The notes: generated by a model from the sequence alone, not told the origin. Positions 9,407-18,520 are shown, counted from the first letter of the stretch. The stretch: DNA of 64,000 nt from LMUY01 sp965199165 (GCA_965199165.1 OZ240681.1:124001-188000), one strand, 5' to 3'. Made by a program: numbers and translations.

Positions 9407-10003
9407 TCAGGCGGCGCGGCGGGGCGCGTTGGCGCCGCGGGCGATGGCCAGGAAGTTGGCGACGATGTCCAGCCCGTGTTCGGAGGCGATGCTCTCCGGA
9501 TGGAACTGCACGCCGAACAGCGGCAGGGTGCGGTGGCGCAGGCCCATGACCAGCCCGTCCTCCGTCCAGGCGGTCGCCTCCAGGGCGGGCGGCAGGGTGG
9601 CGCGCTCGACGATCAGGCTGTGGTAGCGCGCGGCGTCGAACGGGCTGGGCAGGCCGGCGAAGATGTCGGTGCCGGCGTGCTCCACCCGCCCCACCTTGCC
9701 GTGCATGGGCGCCGGCGCCCGCTGCACCACGCCGCCGAAGGCTTGCCCAATGGCCTGGTGACCGAGGCACACGCCCAACACCGGCACCCGCCCCGCTGCC
9801 GCGGCGATCAGCTCCAGGCAGATGCCCGCCCCGTCCGGCGCGCACGGGCCCGGCGACAACACGATCGCCTCGGGCGCCAGGGCGAGCGCCTCGTCTACGG
9901 TGAGCGCGTCGTTACGGTGCACCTGGCATACGGCACCGGCCTCGCCCAACAGATGGAACAGGTTGAAGGTGAAGCTGTCGTAGTTGTCGACCAGCAGGAT
10001 CAT
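9407..10003 (-). CDS. trpG: Anthranilate synthase glutamine amidotransferase subunit TrpG
   Basis: 198 aa class I glutamine amidotransferase. It starts MILLVDNYDSFTFNL, the canonical opening, which decides the start over a codon 27 bp upstream. The active-site Cys is in GVCLGHQAIGQAFGG and the His-Glu pair is in GVQFHPESIAS. It supplies ammonia to TrpE. No trpE is adjacent, so the large subunit must be encoded elsewhere. The motif LSPGPCAPDGAG forms the oxyanion region. First gene of the trpGDC-moaC-moeA operon. Confidence 0.95.
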   Translation of the reverse strand: MILLVDNYDSFTFNLFHLLGEAGAVCQVHRNDALTVDEALALAPEAIVLSPGPCAPDGAGICLELIAAAAGRVPVLGVCLGHQAIGQAFGGVVQRAPAPMHGKVGRVEHAGTDIFAGLPSPFDAARYHSLIVERATLPPALEATAWTEDGLVMGLRHRTLPLFGVQFHPESIASEHGLDIVANFLAIARGANAPRRAA

Positions 10004-10051
10004 GCCGGCTGTATCGCGCGCAGGTCGCATGGTGGTCAAATGACGAGAACT

Positions 10052-10148
10052 TCTCCCTCTCCCCGTGGGAGAGGGCGGGGTGAGGGCTCGACGCGCCAGG
10101 CCGTGCAGTTTGCCCTCACCCGACCCTCTTCCAGAGTGAGAGGGCTTT
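10052..10148. repeat. Facing pair of CCCTCTCC/GGTGAGGG repeats
   Basis: One copy reads CTCCCTCTCCCCGTGGGAG then AGGGCGGGGTGAGGG, and a second, inverted, reads CCCTCACCCGACCCTCTTCC then AGAGTGAGAGGGC. The pair fills the gap between serA and trpG; both genes are on the minus strand, so it sits upstream of the trp operon and downstream of serA. Confidence 0.75.
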
Positions 10149-10165
10149 GTTAGGGCCCGCGATGT

Positions 10166-11404
10166 TCACACCCGGCGGATCAGCCGTGCCCGGATCGTGC
10201 CCTCGATGCCGCGGAGTTCGCGCAGGCAGTCCTCGCAGCCGGCGTCGCTCTGCGTCTCGATCACGACGTAGCCGATGTCGCTGTCGGTTTGCAGGTACTG
10301 CCCGGCGATGTTGACCCCACGGCTGGAGAACACGCTGTTCACCCGTCCCAGCATACCCGGCATGTTTCGGTGGATATGGATGTAGCGCGTCGCCGCGGGC
10401 CGGCCCGGCAGCTGCACCTGCGGGAAGTTCACCGCGCCCAGCGTGGAGCCGGCGTCGCTGTAGTCGATCAGCTTGTGCGCCACCTCGGCGCCGATGCGCT
10501 CCTGCGCCTCGCCCGTGGAACCGCCGATATGCGGGGTCAGGATCACGTTGGGCAGGCCCTGCAGCGGCGTCACGAACGGCTCGGCCGCACCGGCCGGCTC
10601 AACCGGGAACACGTCCACCGCAGCGCCCAGCAGGTGGCCGCTGCGCAAGGCGTCCCGCAGCGCCGCCAGGTCGACCACGGTGCCGCGGCTGTTGTTGATG
10701 AGGTAGCTGCCGGGCTTCATCGCCGCCAACTCCGCGGCGCCGATCATACCCGCGGTGGCCGACGTCTCCGGCACGTGCAGGCTGACCACGTCGCTCACCC
10801 GCAGCAGCTCGGCCAGCGTGGCCACCGGCTCCGTGTTGCCGTGCCGCAGCTTGTCGATCACGTCGTAATAGACCACGCGCATCCCCATGGCCTCCGCCAG
10901 GGTGGAGAGCTGCGTGCCGATCGAGCCGTAGCCGACGATGCCCAGCGTCTTGCCCCGCACCTCGAAGCTGTTGGTGGCCGACTTGTCCCACTGCCCCTGG
11001 TGCGCCGCCGCCGACCGTGGGGTCACCCGGCGCAGCAGCATGACAATCTCCCCGATCACCAGCTCGGCCACGCTGCGGGTGTTGGAGAACGGCGCGTTGA
11101 ACACCGGGATGCCGCGGTCGCGCGCCGCATCCAGCTCCACCTGGTTGGTGCCGACGCTGAAGCACCCGACGACCATCAGGCGGTCCGCCGCCGCGAACAC
11201 CGCCTCGGTCAGCTGGGTGCGGGAGCGGATGCCGAGGATGTGGATGCCAGCCATCGCCTCCGTCAGCGCCGCACCATCCAGCGCCTTGGCATGCCGGGCG
11301 ATTTGGGAGTAGCCGGCCTCCCGCAGCAGCGCCACGGCGCTGTCGTTCACGCCCTCCAGCAGCAGGATGCGGATCTTGTCCTTGTTCAGCGACAAAACGG
11401 CCAT
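10166..11404 (-). CDS. serA: D-3-phosphoglycerate dehydrogenase SerA
   Basis: 412 aa, the short form like E. coli SerA (410 aa). It catalyses the first step of serine synthesis. The NAD-binding motif LGIVGYGSIGTQLSTLAEAMG is near residue 155; INNSRGTVVD, the catalytic Arg-Glu region and the terminal His in LTPHIGGSTGEAQ follow. The C-terminal 75 residues form an ACT domain (YIHIHRNMPGMLGRVNSVFS), which in this subtype gives serine feedback inhibition. It stands 65 bp downstream of the GNAT fusion gene. An inverted repeat lies just before its start codon. Confidence 0.95.
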   Translation of the reverse strand: MAVLSLNKDKIRILLLEGVNDSAVALLREAGYSQIARHAKALDGAALTEAMAGIHILGIRSRTQLTEAVFAAADRLMVVGCFSVGTNQVELDAARDRGIPVFNAPFSNTRSVAELVIGEIVMLLRRVTPRSAAAHQGQWDKSATNSFEVRGKTLGIVGYGSIGTQLSTLAEAMGMRVVYYDVIDKLRHGNTEPVATLAELLRVSDVVSLHVPETSATAGMIGAAELAAMKPGSYLINNSRGTVVDLAALRDALRSGHLLGAAVDVFPVEPAGAAEPFVTPLQGLPNVILTPHIGGSTGEAQERIGAEVAHKLIDYSDAGSTLGAVNFPQVQLPGRPAATRYIHIHRNMPGMLGRVNSVFSSRGVNIAGQYLQTDSDIGYVVIETQSDAGCEDCLRELRGIEGTIRARLIRRV

Positions 11405-11415
11405 GGGAGACTCGC

Positions 11416-11442
11416 GACGGTTGCCGGGCGGAAGTAACCGTC
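11416..11442 (-). promoter_or_regulatory. Inverted repeat in the serA leader
   Basis: GACGGTT and AACCGTC, perfect 7-base arms around 13 bases, ending 12 bp before the serA start. It could be a repressor site or a 5' UTR hairpin close to the ribosome site. No known family matches from sight alone. Confidence 0.35.
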
Positions 11443-11469
11443 AGCCCGGGAGGGAACAAGGCGAAGCAG

Positions 11470-13710
11470 CTATGCGTCCGGACCGCCGGACGCATGCAGC
11501 GGCAGCCGCGCCTCCACCAACTCGGGGTCGTCCGGCGCGCGGCGCAGGGTGAAGCCGAGGCGGCGTACGAAGGCGAGCATCGGGTGGTTGTCCGCCATGA
11601 CTTGGCCCACCACCGCGGCCATGCCCTGCGCGCGACCCCAGTCGACCAGGCGCTGCATCAGCTGACGGGCCAGTCCGCGGCCCTTCATGTCGGGCTGCAC
11701 GATCACGGCGAACTCCCCCTCGTCCCCGTCGCGGACCAGGCGGCTGACCCCGACCGTGTCGCCGTTGGCGCGGACGGCGACGAACGCCATCTCCCGGTCG
11801 TAATCCACCTGCGTCAGGCGCGCTATCCGCTCCGGCGAGAGCTGGCGCAGGCTGGAGAAGAAGCGGTAGCGGATGTCCTCCGGTCCGATGCGGGCGAACA
11901 GGGCGGCGTGGGCGGCGGCGTCCTCCGGCCGGATCGGGCGGATGTGCAGCGTCTCGCCGCCCGCCTGCCAGGCCTGCGCCAACTCGGCCGGATAGGGCGC
12001 GATGGCCAGCTTGCCCACCGCACCCGGCGGCCGCAGCGTCATGCGCGGTGCGTGATCGCCCAATGCGAGCGTCGCCACCTCCGGCAGGTCCACCAGCATT
12101 TGGCTGACCCGCACCAGCGTGTCGGCCAGGGCGTCGGCCTGCCCTGGACTGAGGCCAGGCGAGGCATGCGCCACCAGGCCGTGCGCCAGCGACAGGTTCA
12201 GCGGCGGCAGATCGAAGCACCGTTCCGCCATGCGGCCTTGGCCGAGGCCGATGGAGGGGCCGAAGAGCGGGTCGTCGGCCACGGTGATCGCCACCTGCGG
12301 CCGGACCTCCGCCAGCCCATAGGCGGCGAACACACGCTCCGCCATCGCCTCGGTCGTACCGCTTGGCATCGCCAACGCGGCGCGGTCCGGGCGCAGGGTC
12401 AACACGTCGCTCGGCGGCAGCTCCTGCGCGGCGGCGCGGGCGCGGCGCAGCTGCAGCAAGTGGCGGAAGCCCTGCACCGCCTGCTCGGGGGACGCGAAGG
12501 CGGGCAGCCCGCCTTCCGCCAGGCGGCGGCGGTGGGCCGCGCCCGTCGTCTCGCCCATCGCGCAAACCAGCACGGGCACGCGGGACCGCGGCGTGGCGAG
12601 CAATGCCTCGACACCCGCCGCATCCGCCAGGCCGGTCGGCGCGAGCACGGCCAGGATGCCGCCCACCTCGCGCGCCCCGCCGAGCAGGGACGCGGCCTCC
12701 GCCAAGCGGGTCGGCGCCTCGACCCCGACATAGACGACGGCATCCGCATCGCCGCCCGGAAAGGCCAGGCGCAACACCTCCCGCGTTTCCGGCGCCAGCG
12801 TGGCAAGTTCGATGCCGCTGGCCAGCGCCGCGTCCGCCGCCATGCGGCCGGGCCCGATCGCGTTGGTGACGACCACGAGGCCGCCCGCGCGCGGCACGGG
12901 GGCGCGGGTGAGCGTCTCCAGCGCGGCGAGCAGGTCCTCCAGCCGGCTCACGGTCAGCACGCCGGCCCGGTTGAGCGCCGCGTCGAACACCCGCTCCGCC
13001 CGGCCGGTCGGGTCCAGCAGGCGGCTGCCGGCACGCAGGGCCACCACGGGCCGCAGCCGGGCGGCGGCCCGGGCGGCGGAGAGGAAGGCGCGGGGATCGC
13101 GGATGCGCCGGATGTCCAGCAGGATGGGGCCGGTTGCGGAGTCGCGCGACAGGAAGTCCAGCACCTGGTCGAACCCCGTGCCGGCATTGCCGCCGATGCC
13201 GACGACCTGGCTGAACCCCACGCCGTTCGGCCCGGCCCAATCCAGCACTGCCCGGCATAGCGCGGCGGATTGCGAGACCAGCGCCACGCGACCAGGCTGC
13301 GGCCGCAGGTGCGACAGCGTGGCATCGAGGCGGAGCGCCGGGCAGGCCACCCCGAACGATCCGGGACCCAGCACGCGCAACGCCGACGCAGCCTGTGCCG
13401 CTGCAAGGTCCTGGCTGAGCCCGACCGCAACGCCGGCGTAGATACCGGCGCGGGCCAGGCCCGGCACCAAGGGCAGGATCGGGCCGGACTCCATCGCGAA
13501 GATCGCGAGGTCGGCCGGCTCCGGGTCCTGTCCGGGCCGCAGCACCTGCACCGGCCCGCCGAAGCCCATGGCCGCGATGTTGTCCTGCAGCTGCCGTCCG
13601 ATCCGGCTGTCCCCGCCGAACACCGCCAGCGACCGCGGCCGGAACATCCGCTCCGGATCGAAACGCGTGGCGGCGAGAGGTCGGTCCGTTGCCATGGTGC
13701 CGTGCAGCAT
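11470..13710 (-). CDS. Pat-like protein: degenerate NDP-forming acyl-CoA synthetase fused to GNAT acetyltransferase
   Basis: 746 aa; full-length relatives (Pat/PatZ/YfiQ, protein lysine acetyltransferases) are about 880-900 aa. Residues about 20-130 form the CoA-binding domain (PRSLAVFGGDSRIGRQLQDN), 140-440 the two succinyl-CoA-ligase-like domains (VALVSQSAALCRAVLDWAG), 455-560 a remnant of the ATP-grasp domain, and 588-737 a GNAT domain with acetyl-CoA loop QPDMKGRGLARQLMQ. Two losses stand out. The phosphohistidine HTG motif is missing: the chain passes from LRAGSRLLDPTGRAERVFDA directly into the next helix. The front half of the ATP-grasp, with its G-Y-P-V-x-L-K strand, is deleted between residues 464 and 470. 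It should have no synthetase activity; the GNAT part looks intact. ATG at 13695 is an alternative start. Confidence 0.85.
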   Translation of the reverse strand: MLHGTMATDRPLAATRFDPERMFRPRSLAVFGGDSRIGRQLQDNIAAMGFGGPVQVLRPGQDPEPADLAIFAMESGPILPLVPGLARAGIYAGVAVGLSQDLAAAQAASALRVLGPGSFGVACPALRLDATLSHLRPQPGRVALVSQSAALCRAVLDWAGPNGVGFSQVVGIGGNAGTGFDQVLDFLSRDSATGPILLDIRRIRDPRAFLSAARAAARLRPVVALRAGSRLLDPTGRAERVFDAALNRAGVLTVSRLEDLLAALETLTRAPVPRAGGLVVVTNAIGPGRMAADAALASGIELATLAPETREVLRLAFPGGDADAVVYVGVEAPTRLAEAASLLGGAREVGGILAVLAPTGLADAAGVEALLATPRSRVPVLVCAMGETTGAAHRRRLAEGGLPAFASPEQAVQGFRHLLQLRRARAAAQELPPSDVLTLRPDRAALAMPSGTTEAMAERVFAAYGLAEVRPQVAITVADDPLFGPSIGLGQGRMAERCFDLPPLNLSLAHGLVAHASPGLSPGQADALADTLVRVSQMLVDLPEVATLALGDHAPRMTLRPPGAVGKLAIAPYPAELAQAWQAGGETLHIRPIRPEDAAAHAALFARIGPEDIRYRFFSSLRQLSPERIARLTQVDYDREMAFVAVRANGDTVGVSRLVRDGDEGEFAVIVQPDMKGRGLARQLMQRLVDWGRAQGMAAVVGQVMADNHPMLAFVRRLGFTLRRAPDDPELVEARLPLHASGGPDA

Positions 13711-13734
13711 AGCGCGGCCTGCGTTTGATTGCCT

Positions 13735-14520
13735 CTACTGAAGGGTGAAGCGGATCGGCACGGTAAGGGTCAGGGTCTGCCCCGGCATCTCCGGCGGTGG
13801 AGCGGGCAGCGGCCCGGCCCGGCGCACCACGGCCACGGCCTCCCCATCCAATGCCGGCGAGCCGGAGGAGCGGACCAGCCGCACCGCCAGCACCTGCCCC
13901 GCCCGGTCCATGGTGAAGCCGACCAGGGCCACGCCGTCCTGGCCGGCCTGCCGCGCCGCGTCCGGGTAGCGCTCGGCCCGCTGCAGCTGTCCAAGCAGGC
14001 GGCCCTGCCAGGCGGGCACGGCATTCGGGTCGCTCGGCGCGGGCGACGCCGGAGCAGCGGGAGCGATTGCCTCGGAAGAAGGTGCGGCGGCCGGAGCAGG
14101 GTGCGCTTGCGGCGGCACGGCTTCTTGCGATGGGGATCGCCGGGCGCTGGGCGTGGGGACAAGACGGGCCGGCCTGGGCCTGGGCGGCGCCGGCAGCCGG
14201 GGCGGAGCCACCAGCTGCGGCATCGGCGGTGGCGCCTGGGGCGCCGCGGGCGGCTCCGGTGCCGGGCTTGGTTCCGCCGGCGGCGCGGCGGGCGGCTGGA
14301 CAGCGGCGGGCGCGGCCGCCTCGGGCGCCGGGTCCACGACGGGGAACAGGTCCACCGCCGGCGGCGAAACCTCGGCCGGTAGCGTCGGCGCCGCCGCACC
14401 GAGCAGCGCCCGGAGCAAAGCGATGTGCACGCCCAGCGCGGCGGTGCCGAATGCGGTCCGCTGTGCCGCGACCGGGCGCACGTCGCTGCCCGGGACGCGC
14501 ACCGCCGCCGATGGCGACAT
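13735..14520 (-). CDS. tonB: TonB family energy transducer
   Basis: 261 aa. A short cytoplasmic N-terminus and one transmembrane helix (about 24-42) are followed by a long Pro/Ala-rich periplasmic spacer (about 50-170, many PAP, PPA and PRPRP units). A C-terminal TonB domain (about 180-258) contains RAERYPDAARQAGQDGVALVGF, the Y-P-x-x-A-R-x-x-x-x-x-G-x-V signature. It couples ExbBD/proton force to outer-membrane receptors. It starts 17 bp after the TonB-dependent receptor stop, so it is probably a dedicated transducer for that receptor and shares its Zur-type control. ExbB and ExbD are not in the window. Confidence 0.9.
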   Translation of the reverse strand: MSPSAAVRVPGSDVRPVAAQRTAFGTAALGVHIALLRALLGAAAPTLPAEVSPPAVDLFPVVDPAPEAAAPAAVQPPAAPPAEPSPAPEPPAAPQAPPPMPQLVAPPRLPAPPRPRPARLVPTPSARRSPSQEAVPPQAHPAPAAAPSSEAIAPAAPASPAPSDPNAVPAWQGRLLGQLQRAERYPDAARQAGQDGVALVGFTMDRAGQVLAVRLVRSSGSPALDGEAVAVVRRAGPLPAPPPEMPGQTLTLTVPIRFTLQ

Positions 14521-14537
14521 CACCCATGTCAAAGGCG

Positions 14538-16736
14538 CTAGAACCTCTGCGCCAGCCCGGCAAGGATCGTGCGGCGCAGGCCGAATTGCGGCGCCCCCAC
14601 GCCCACGCCGGTCCCGTCGCGGATTTCGTATCTGCGGTCCAGCGCGTTGATCACGTCCAGGCGCAGTTGGGTCTGCCCGACATAGCCGGTCTTGATCGTC
14701 TGCACCGCCGACAGGTTCACCGTGTAGTAGCCCGGCAGGGCTCGCCCGTTCGGCACGTCGCCCGCGGCGGTGGTGTAGTCGGCGCGCAACCCGCTGCCGA
14801 CCAGCAGGTCGGCCGACAGCCGGGTCGGCGCGCGCGTGCCTTCGAACAGCGTGTAGGCCGCCCCGCCCGACCCCGTCCAACGCTGGTCGTGGTCCAAGTG
14901 GATCCAGCGGCCGCTGATGTATTGCAGGTCGGACGCGCTGAAGTCGAATTGCGAAGACACGATGTCCTTCCCGATGGCGCGGGAATACGCGACGTTGCCG
15001 TAGAGCGAGAGCGGGCCGCGATCGTAGGACGTGCTGAACTCCAGGCCGTCGACCTGGCCTTTGCGGTAGTTGAAGGCGGACAGGATGATCGGCGCGCCGA
15101 ACTGCCCCTCGTCGATCAGGTTGCGGGCGGCCTTGTAATAGGCGTCCACGCCCGCCCGCAGGCCGGGGAGGATGACCTGGTCGATGCCGGCATCGAAGTA
15201 GTTGTCCCGCTCCGCCTTCACCGTGCTGTCCTGCGTCACCTCGGACGCTGCGGACGTGTTGGCGAACTGGGCCACGCTGTTGGACGACACCAGTTCGAAC
15301 GGTGGCGGCGTGAAGTAGCGGGAGTAGCCGCCGTGCAGCGTGGTGCCTTCGAACGGCCGCCAGACCGCGTTGATGCGGGGGCTGACCTGGTTCTCGTCGG
15401 TATACTCGTTCACCTGGTCGAAGCGCAGGCCATAGTTGATCGTCAGTTTCGGCGTGACGCGGTACTCGTCCTGCACGTAGACGCCGAACAGCGTGCCGGT
15501 CAGCCCGCTGCCCTGGTGGATGCTGAACGGGGCATCGGAGGTGGCGCCGCCGTCCGCCGGCAGCACCAGCGAGTCGCTCTGGGACGTGTTGCGTTCCGCC
15601 AGCACCTGGAAGCCGGCGCGGATCGTGTGCTGGTCGTTCACCCGCCAACTCGCATCCGTCTGCTCCCCGGTGGAGAGGATCGACCGCGCCGCGGTCTGCG
15701 ACACGCCGTTGAACAGCAGGTCGCCGATCGGGTCGGGCGTGTAGTAGAGGCTGCTGTAGCGGGTGAAGACGGAGGTCTGCACATCCAGCGCGCCCCATTG
15801 CTTCTGTAGCGAGAGGATGCCGAAATCGGTTATCTCGCGCTGGTGCTGCGTGAGGTTGGCGCTGTTGAAGTCGCCGACCCCGTTATCCGTGAGGCCGAGC
15901 GACGGCGACTGTCCCGGGTTGTTGGGGATCTGGAAGAACTCGTTGGAGTAACCGGCGAGCAGGCTGACCCGGGTGGTGTCGTCGATCAGGCCGGAGACGT
16001 GGGCCAAACCATGGGTCTGGTTCGACAGGTCGTGGATCGGGTTGAAGCCGCTGGTCGGGTTCTCGATGCCGACGCGGTCATGCAGGAAGTCGCCGGTGTA
16101 GAAATAGTCGATCGCGCCGGTGCTGCCGCCGTAGGAGATGCTGGGCTGGAAGTAGTCGCGCGCGCCGCCGTAGATCGAGATCTCGCCGCCCGGGTCGGTG
16201 CGGCCCGACTTGGTGGTGATGTCGACCACTGCGGCGGTGTTGAACCCGTACTGCGCCGGCAGCGAGCCGGTGATCAGCGACAGGGAGTGGGCGAACCGCG
16301 TCTCCAGCGACTGGCCGAATACGGCCAACCCTTCCGGCAACTGCACCCCGTCCAGGCGGAACTGCACCTCGTTGTGGTCGCCGCGCACGTGGATCTGGCC
16401 GAAGCTGTCCTGCGCCACGCCGGGCGCCTGTAACAGCGTCTGGTTCAGCGGCGCGTTGTCGCCCTGCGGCAGCGTCTGGATCGTGCCGCGGCTGAACTCG
16501 TAGGTCGTGGCGCCCAGGCTCGGCTGCAGCTGGCTGCGGGCCTGGTCCAGCCGCCGGCTGATCACGTCCAGTTCCGGGAGCGTGACGTCCGGGCTGGTCG
16601 CCTGGTCCGTGCCGTTGCCCAGCCTCACCGTGGGAGCCGACTGAGCCGACGCGCCCGGATCGGCTGCCCAGGCCTGCCAGGCGCAGGCCGCCACGCACGC
16701 GACGGTGCCGTAGAGAAGGATGCGCCGCTGCGACAT
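14538..16736 (-). CDS. TonB-dependent outer-membrane receptor, probably zinc-related (ZnuD-like)
   Basis: 732 aa: signal peptide MSQRRILLYGTVACVAACAW through AWAAD, a plug domain (about 75-210) and a 22-strand barrel ending in the typical terminal Phe (GLAQRF). The plug has NQTLLQAPGV and the conserved VHVRG-like QIHVRGDHNEVQFRLDGVQL segment. The start at MSQRR has an AGGGG ribosome site and a proper signal peptide; the open frame extends 19 codons upstream without one. A Zur-type palindrome lies 63 bp upstream, tonB follows at 17 bp, and znuA is divergent, so zinc (free or chelated) is the likely cargo. No His-rich external loop is obvious, which leaves the ligand open. Confidence 0.85.
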   Translation of the reverse strand: MSQRRILLYGTVACVAACAWQAWAADPGASAQSAPTVRLGNGTDQATSPDVTLPELDVISRRLDQARSQLQPSLGATTYEFSRGTIQTLPQGDNAPLNQTLLQAPGVAQDSFGQIHVRGDHNEVQFRLDGVQLPEGLAVFGQSLETRFAHSLSLITGSLPAQYGFNTAAVVDITTKSGRTDPGGEISIYGGARDYFQPSISYGGSTGAIDYFYTGDFLHDRVGIENPTSGFNPIHDLSNQTHGLAHVSGLIDDTTRVSLLAGYSNEFFQIPNNPGQSPSLGLTDNGVGDFNSANLTQHQREITDFGILSLQKQWGALDVQTSVFTRYSSLYYTPDPIGDLLFNGVSQTAARSILSTGEQTDASWRVNDQHTIRAGFQVLAERNTSQSDSLVLPADGGATSDAPFSIHQGSGLTGTLFGVYVQDEYRVTPKLTINYGLRFDQVNEYTDENQVSPRINAVWRPFEGTTLHGGYSRYFTPPPFELVSSNSVAQFANTSAASEVTQDSTVKAERDNYFDAGIDQVILPGLRAGVDAYYKAARNLIDEGQFGAPIILSAFNYRKGQVDGLEFSTSYDRGPLSLYGNVAYSRAIGKDIVSSQFDFSASDLQYISGRWIHLDHDQRWTGSGGAAYTLFEGTRAPTRLSADLLVGSGLRADYTTAAGDVPNGRALPGYYTVNLSAVQTIKTGYVGQTQLRLDVINALDRRYEIRDGTGVGVGAPQFGLRRTILAGLAQRF

Positions 16737-16798
16737 GTCGGAAACCCCTGAAGCCTTTTCGGACGCGACCTGCCGTGCGGCGTCGGTCGCCAATTTAT

Positions 16799-16810
16799 TT
16801 GATATAACAT
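16799..16810. promoter_or_regulatory. Candidate Zur box of the TonB receptor-tonB operon
   Basis: TTGATATAACAT, ten of twelve matches to the core ATGTTATAACAT of alphaproteobacterial Zur boxes as remembered from the family. It sits 63 bp before the receptor start in an A+T-rich stretch. Confidence 0.55.
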
Positions 16811-17048
16811 CTCATCTTACGTCCAGTCCGAAAACAGGCTGCGGCGGTTCATTGAAACATAGTTGCAATTCGGCGACAGGCGCGCTGCTCGGCCGCATCC
16901 GTTCCACCAGCAGGGTTGGGGCACTACCAGCTCGCGTAGCCATCGACCCAACTCGTCATCGCGAGCCGCCGCTTGGCTGGCCTGGATTGCTTCGCCTGCG
17001 GCCGCAACGACGGGGAAAATCGCAAGCGACGTTGATCGAACAGATGAT

Positions 17049-17060
17049 ATGTTGTATCGT
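17049..17060. promoter_or_regulatory. Candidate Zur box of znuA
   Basis: ATGTTGTATCGT, nine of twelve matches to the same core, embedded in GATGATATGTTGTATC, whose outer GATA/TATC arms are palindromic. It lies 40 bp before the znuA start codon, overlapping the expected promoter. Confidence 0.5.
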
Positions 17061-17099
17061 GTATTCGCGGCGGACGAACGCCGGTCGCGAGGAGGATCG

Positions 17100-17969
17100 A
17101 TGCGCACGCGTTGGATAGCAGCAGCCCTCGCCGGAGCGACGGCGGTGTGTGGCGGCGGGGCTGCCAGCGCGCAGCCGATCCCGATCGTCGCAGCCGAGAA
17201 CTTCTACGGCGACGTCGCCAAGCAGGTCGGCGGCACGCACGTGGCGGTAACCAGCATCCTCAGCAATCCGGACCAGGACCCGCATCTGTTCGAGGCGAGC
17301 CCGTCCGTCGCCCGCAACCTGTCGGCCGCGCGGATCGTGATCTTCAACGGCATCGGATACGATCCCTGGGTCGAGAAGCTGCTCGCGGCCGCCCGCAGCG
17401 ACAACCGCCAGACGATCGATGTCGGTGCGCTGGCGGGCAAGGTCCTCGGCGACAATCCGCACATCTGGTATGATCCCGCAACGATGCTGGCCTTGGCCAA
17501 GGCGCTGGCGGACGGGCTCGCGACAGCCGATCCGGCGCATGCCACCGAGTACGCCCGCAACCTGGCGGCCTTCCAGCACTCGGTCGAGCCGATCACGGCC
17601 AAGATCGCGGGGATGAAGGCGCGGCTGGCGGGGATGCCGGCAACGGCGACGGAGCCGGTGTTCGGTTACATGTTCGGCGCCCTCGGCCTGGCGGTCCGCA
17701 ACATGCCCTTCCAACTCGCCGTGATGAACGACACCGAGCCCAGCGCGTCCGACGTGGCGGCCTTCGAGACCGACCTGAAGACGCACCAGGTCAAGCTGCT
17801 GGTCTACAACAGCCAGGCCAGCGACCCGGTCGCGGCCCGCATGCAGGCGCTAGCCAGGTTGAGCCACGTCCCCGTGGTCGCCGCCACGGAGACCGAGCCG
17901 CCGGGCAAGACGTATCAGGCGTGGATCCTGGGCGAACTCGACGCGGTCGACCACGCGCTGCCGAAGTAA
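17100..17969 (+). CDS. znuA: Zinc/manganese ABC transporter substrate-binding protein ZnuA
   Basis: 289 aa cluster A-I periplasmic binding protein. Signal peptide MRTRWIAAALAGATAVCGGG ends near ASAQP; GGAGG stands 5 bases before the ATG. Likely metal ligands are the His in NPDQDPHLFEASPSV, the His in GDNPHIWYDPATM, and an acidic residue in the second lobe (MNDTEPSASDV). There is no His/Asp-rich loop like that of E. coli ZnuA; the motif spacing resembles the shorter AztC/ZnuA group. It is followed 41 bp later by zur. The matching ATPase and permease (znuC, znuB) lie about 5.3 kb downstream on the same strand, with unrelated genes between. Confidence 0.9.
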   Translation: MRTRWIAAALAGATAVCGGGAASAQPIPIVAAENFYGDVAKQVGGTHVAVTSILSNPDQDPHLFEASPSVARNLSAARIVIFNGIGYDPWVEKLLAAARSDNRQTIDVGALAGKVLGDNPHIWYDPATMLALAKALADGLATADPAHATEYARNLAAFQHSVEPITAKIAGMKARLAGMPATATEPVFGYMFGALGLAVRNMPFQLAVMNDTEPSASDVAAFETDLKTHQVKLLVYNSQASDPVAARMQALARLSHVPVVAATETEPPGKTYQAWILGELDAVDHALPK

Positions 17970-18010
17970 GCGGTTGGCCGTGCCTGGGCGGCGTGTGATA
18001 CACCGGCGGC

Positions 18011-18484
18011 ATGAGCAAGAAGCGGGAGCATCTGCAAGCGCTCGACCGGCTGGTCGCGATCTGCGTCCAGCGCGGCGGACGGATGACCCGGCAGCGCAAG
18101 GCGGTGCTGGACGTGCTGCTGGCGGCCAAGCGGCCGATGTCCGCCTATGACCTGCGCGACACCCTCCTGCCCGAGGACGCCGCCATCACTCCGGCCAGCG
18201 TCTATCGCTGCCTGGACTTCCTGATGGAGCACGGGCTGGTGCATCGGTTGGAGACGACCCGCGCCTTCGTGGCCTGCGGACATGCCGACCACGCCCACGC
18301 CGTCCAGTTCCTGATCTGCCGGCAATGCGGCGTGGTGGTGGAGGCGGAGGACAAGCGGGTCGCCGCCGCGACCGTCAGCCTGGGCGAGCGGCTCGGGTTC
18401 GAGGTCGATCAACGCACCGTGGAGCTGACCGGGCTTTGCGGCACCTGCCGCAAGGACGGCACGGGGATTGCTGCCGCTCGATAG
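18011..18484 (+). CDS. zur: Zinc uptake regulator Zur (Fur family)
   Basis: 157 aa Fur-family metalloregulator. The winged helix (about 20-95) contains MTRQRKAVLDVLLAAKRPMSAYDL and ITPASVYRCLDFLMEHGLVHRLE. The dimerization half has a His cluster in CGHADHAHAVQFLICRQCG and the second CxxC in GLCGTCRKD; the two CxxC pairs form the structural zinc site. Co-location with znuA and the Zur-type boxes nearby identify it as Zur rather than Fur. It would repress the zinc receptor and transporter genes when zinc is plentiful. Confidence 0.9.
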   Translation: MSKKREHLQALDRLVAICVQRGGRMTRQRKAVLDVLLAAKRPMSAYDLRDTLLPEDAAITPASVYRCLDFLMEHGLVHRLETTRAFVACGHADHAHAVQFLICRQCGVVVEAEDKRVAAATVSLGERLGFEVDQRTVELTGLCGTCRKDGTGIAAAR

Positions 18485-18520
18485 CGTTGTTGCGACCTGT
18501 CAGCCCACACCGAGGGGGCA

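Larger units (their letters stand above)
16737..17099. other. Divergent control region of the zinc receptor and znuA (363 bp, no gene)
   Basis: No convincing coding sequence lies here. The region holds two Zur-type sites, one near each flanking gene, and is locally richer in A+T than its surroundings around each site, as expected for promoters. An open frame continuous with znuA extends into it but lacks a start, ribosome site or signal peptide there. Confidence 0.6.

Noticed and set aside
16863..17099. A longer N-terminus for znuA.
   Set aside because: The frame is open, but it would bury the signal peptide behind about 80 residues and overlap the Zur-type box; the ATG with GGAGG is clearly better.
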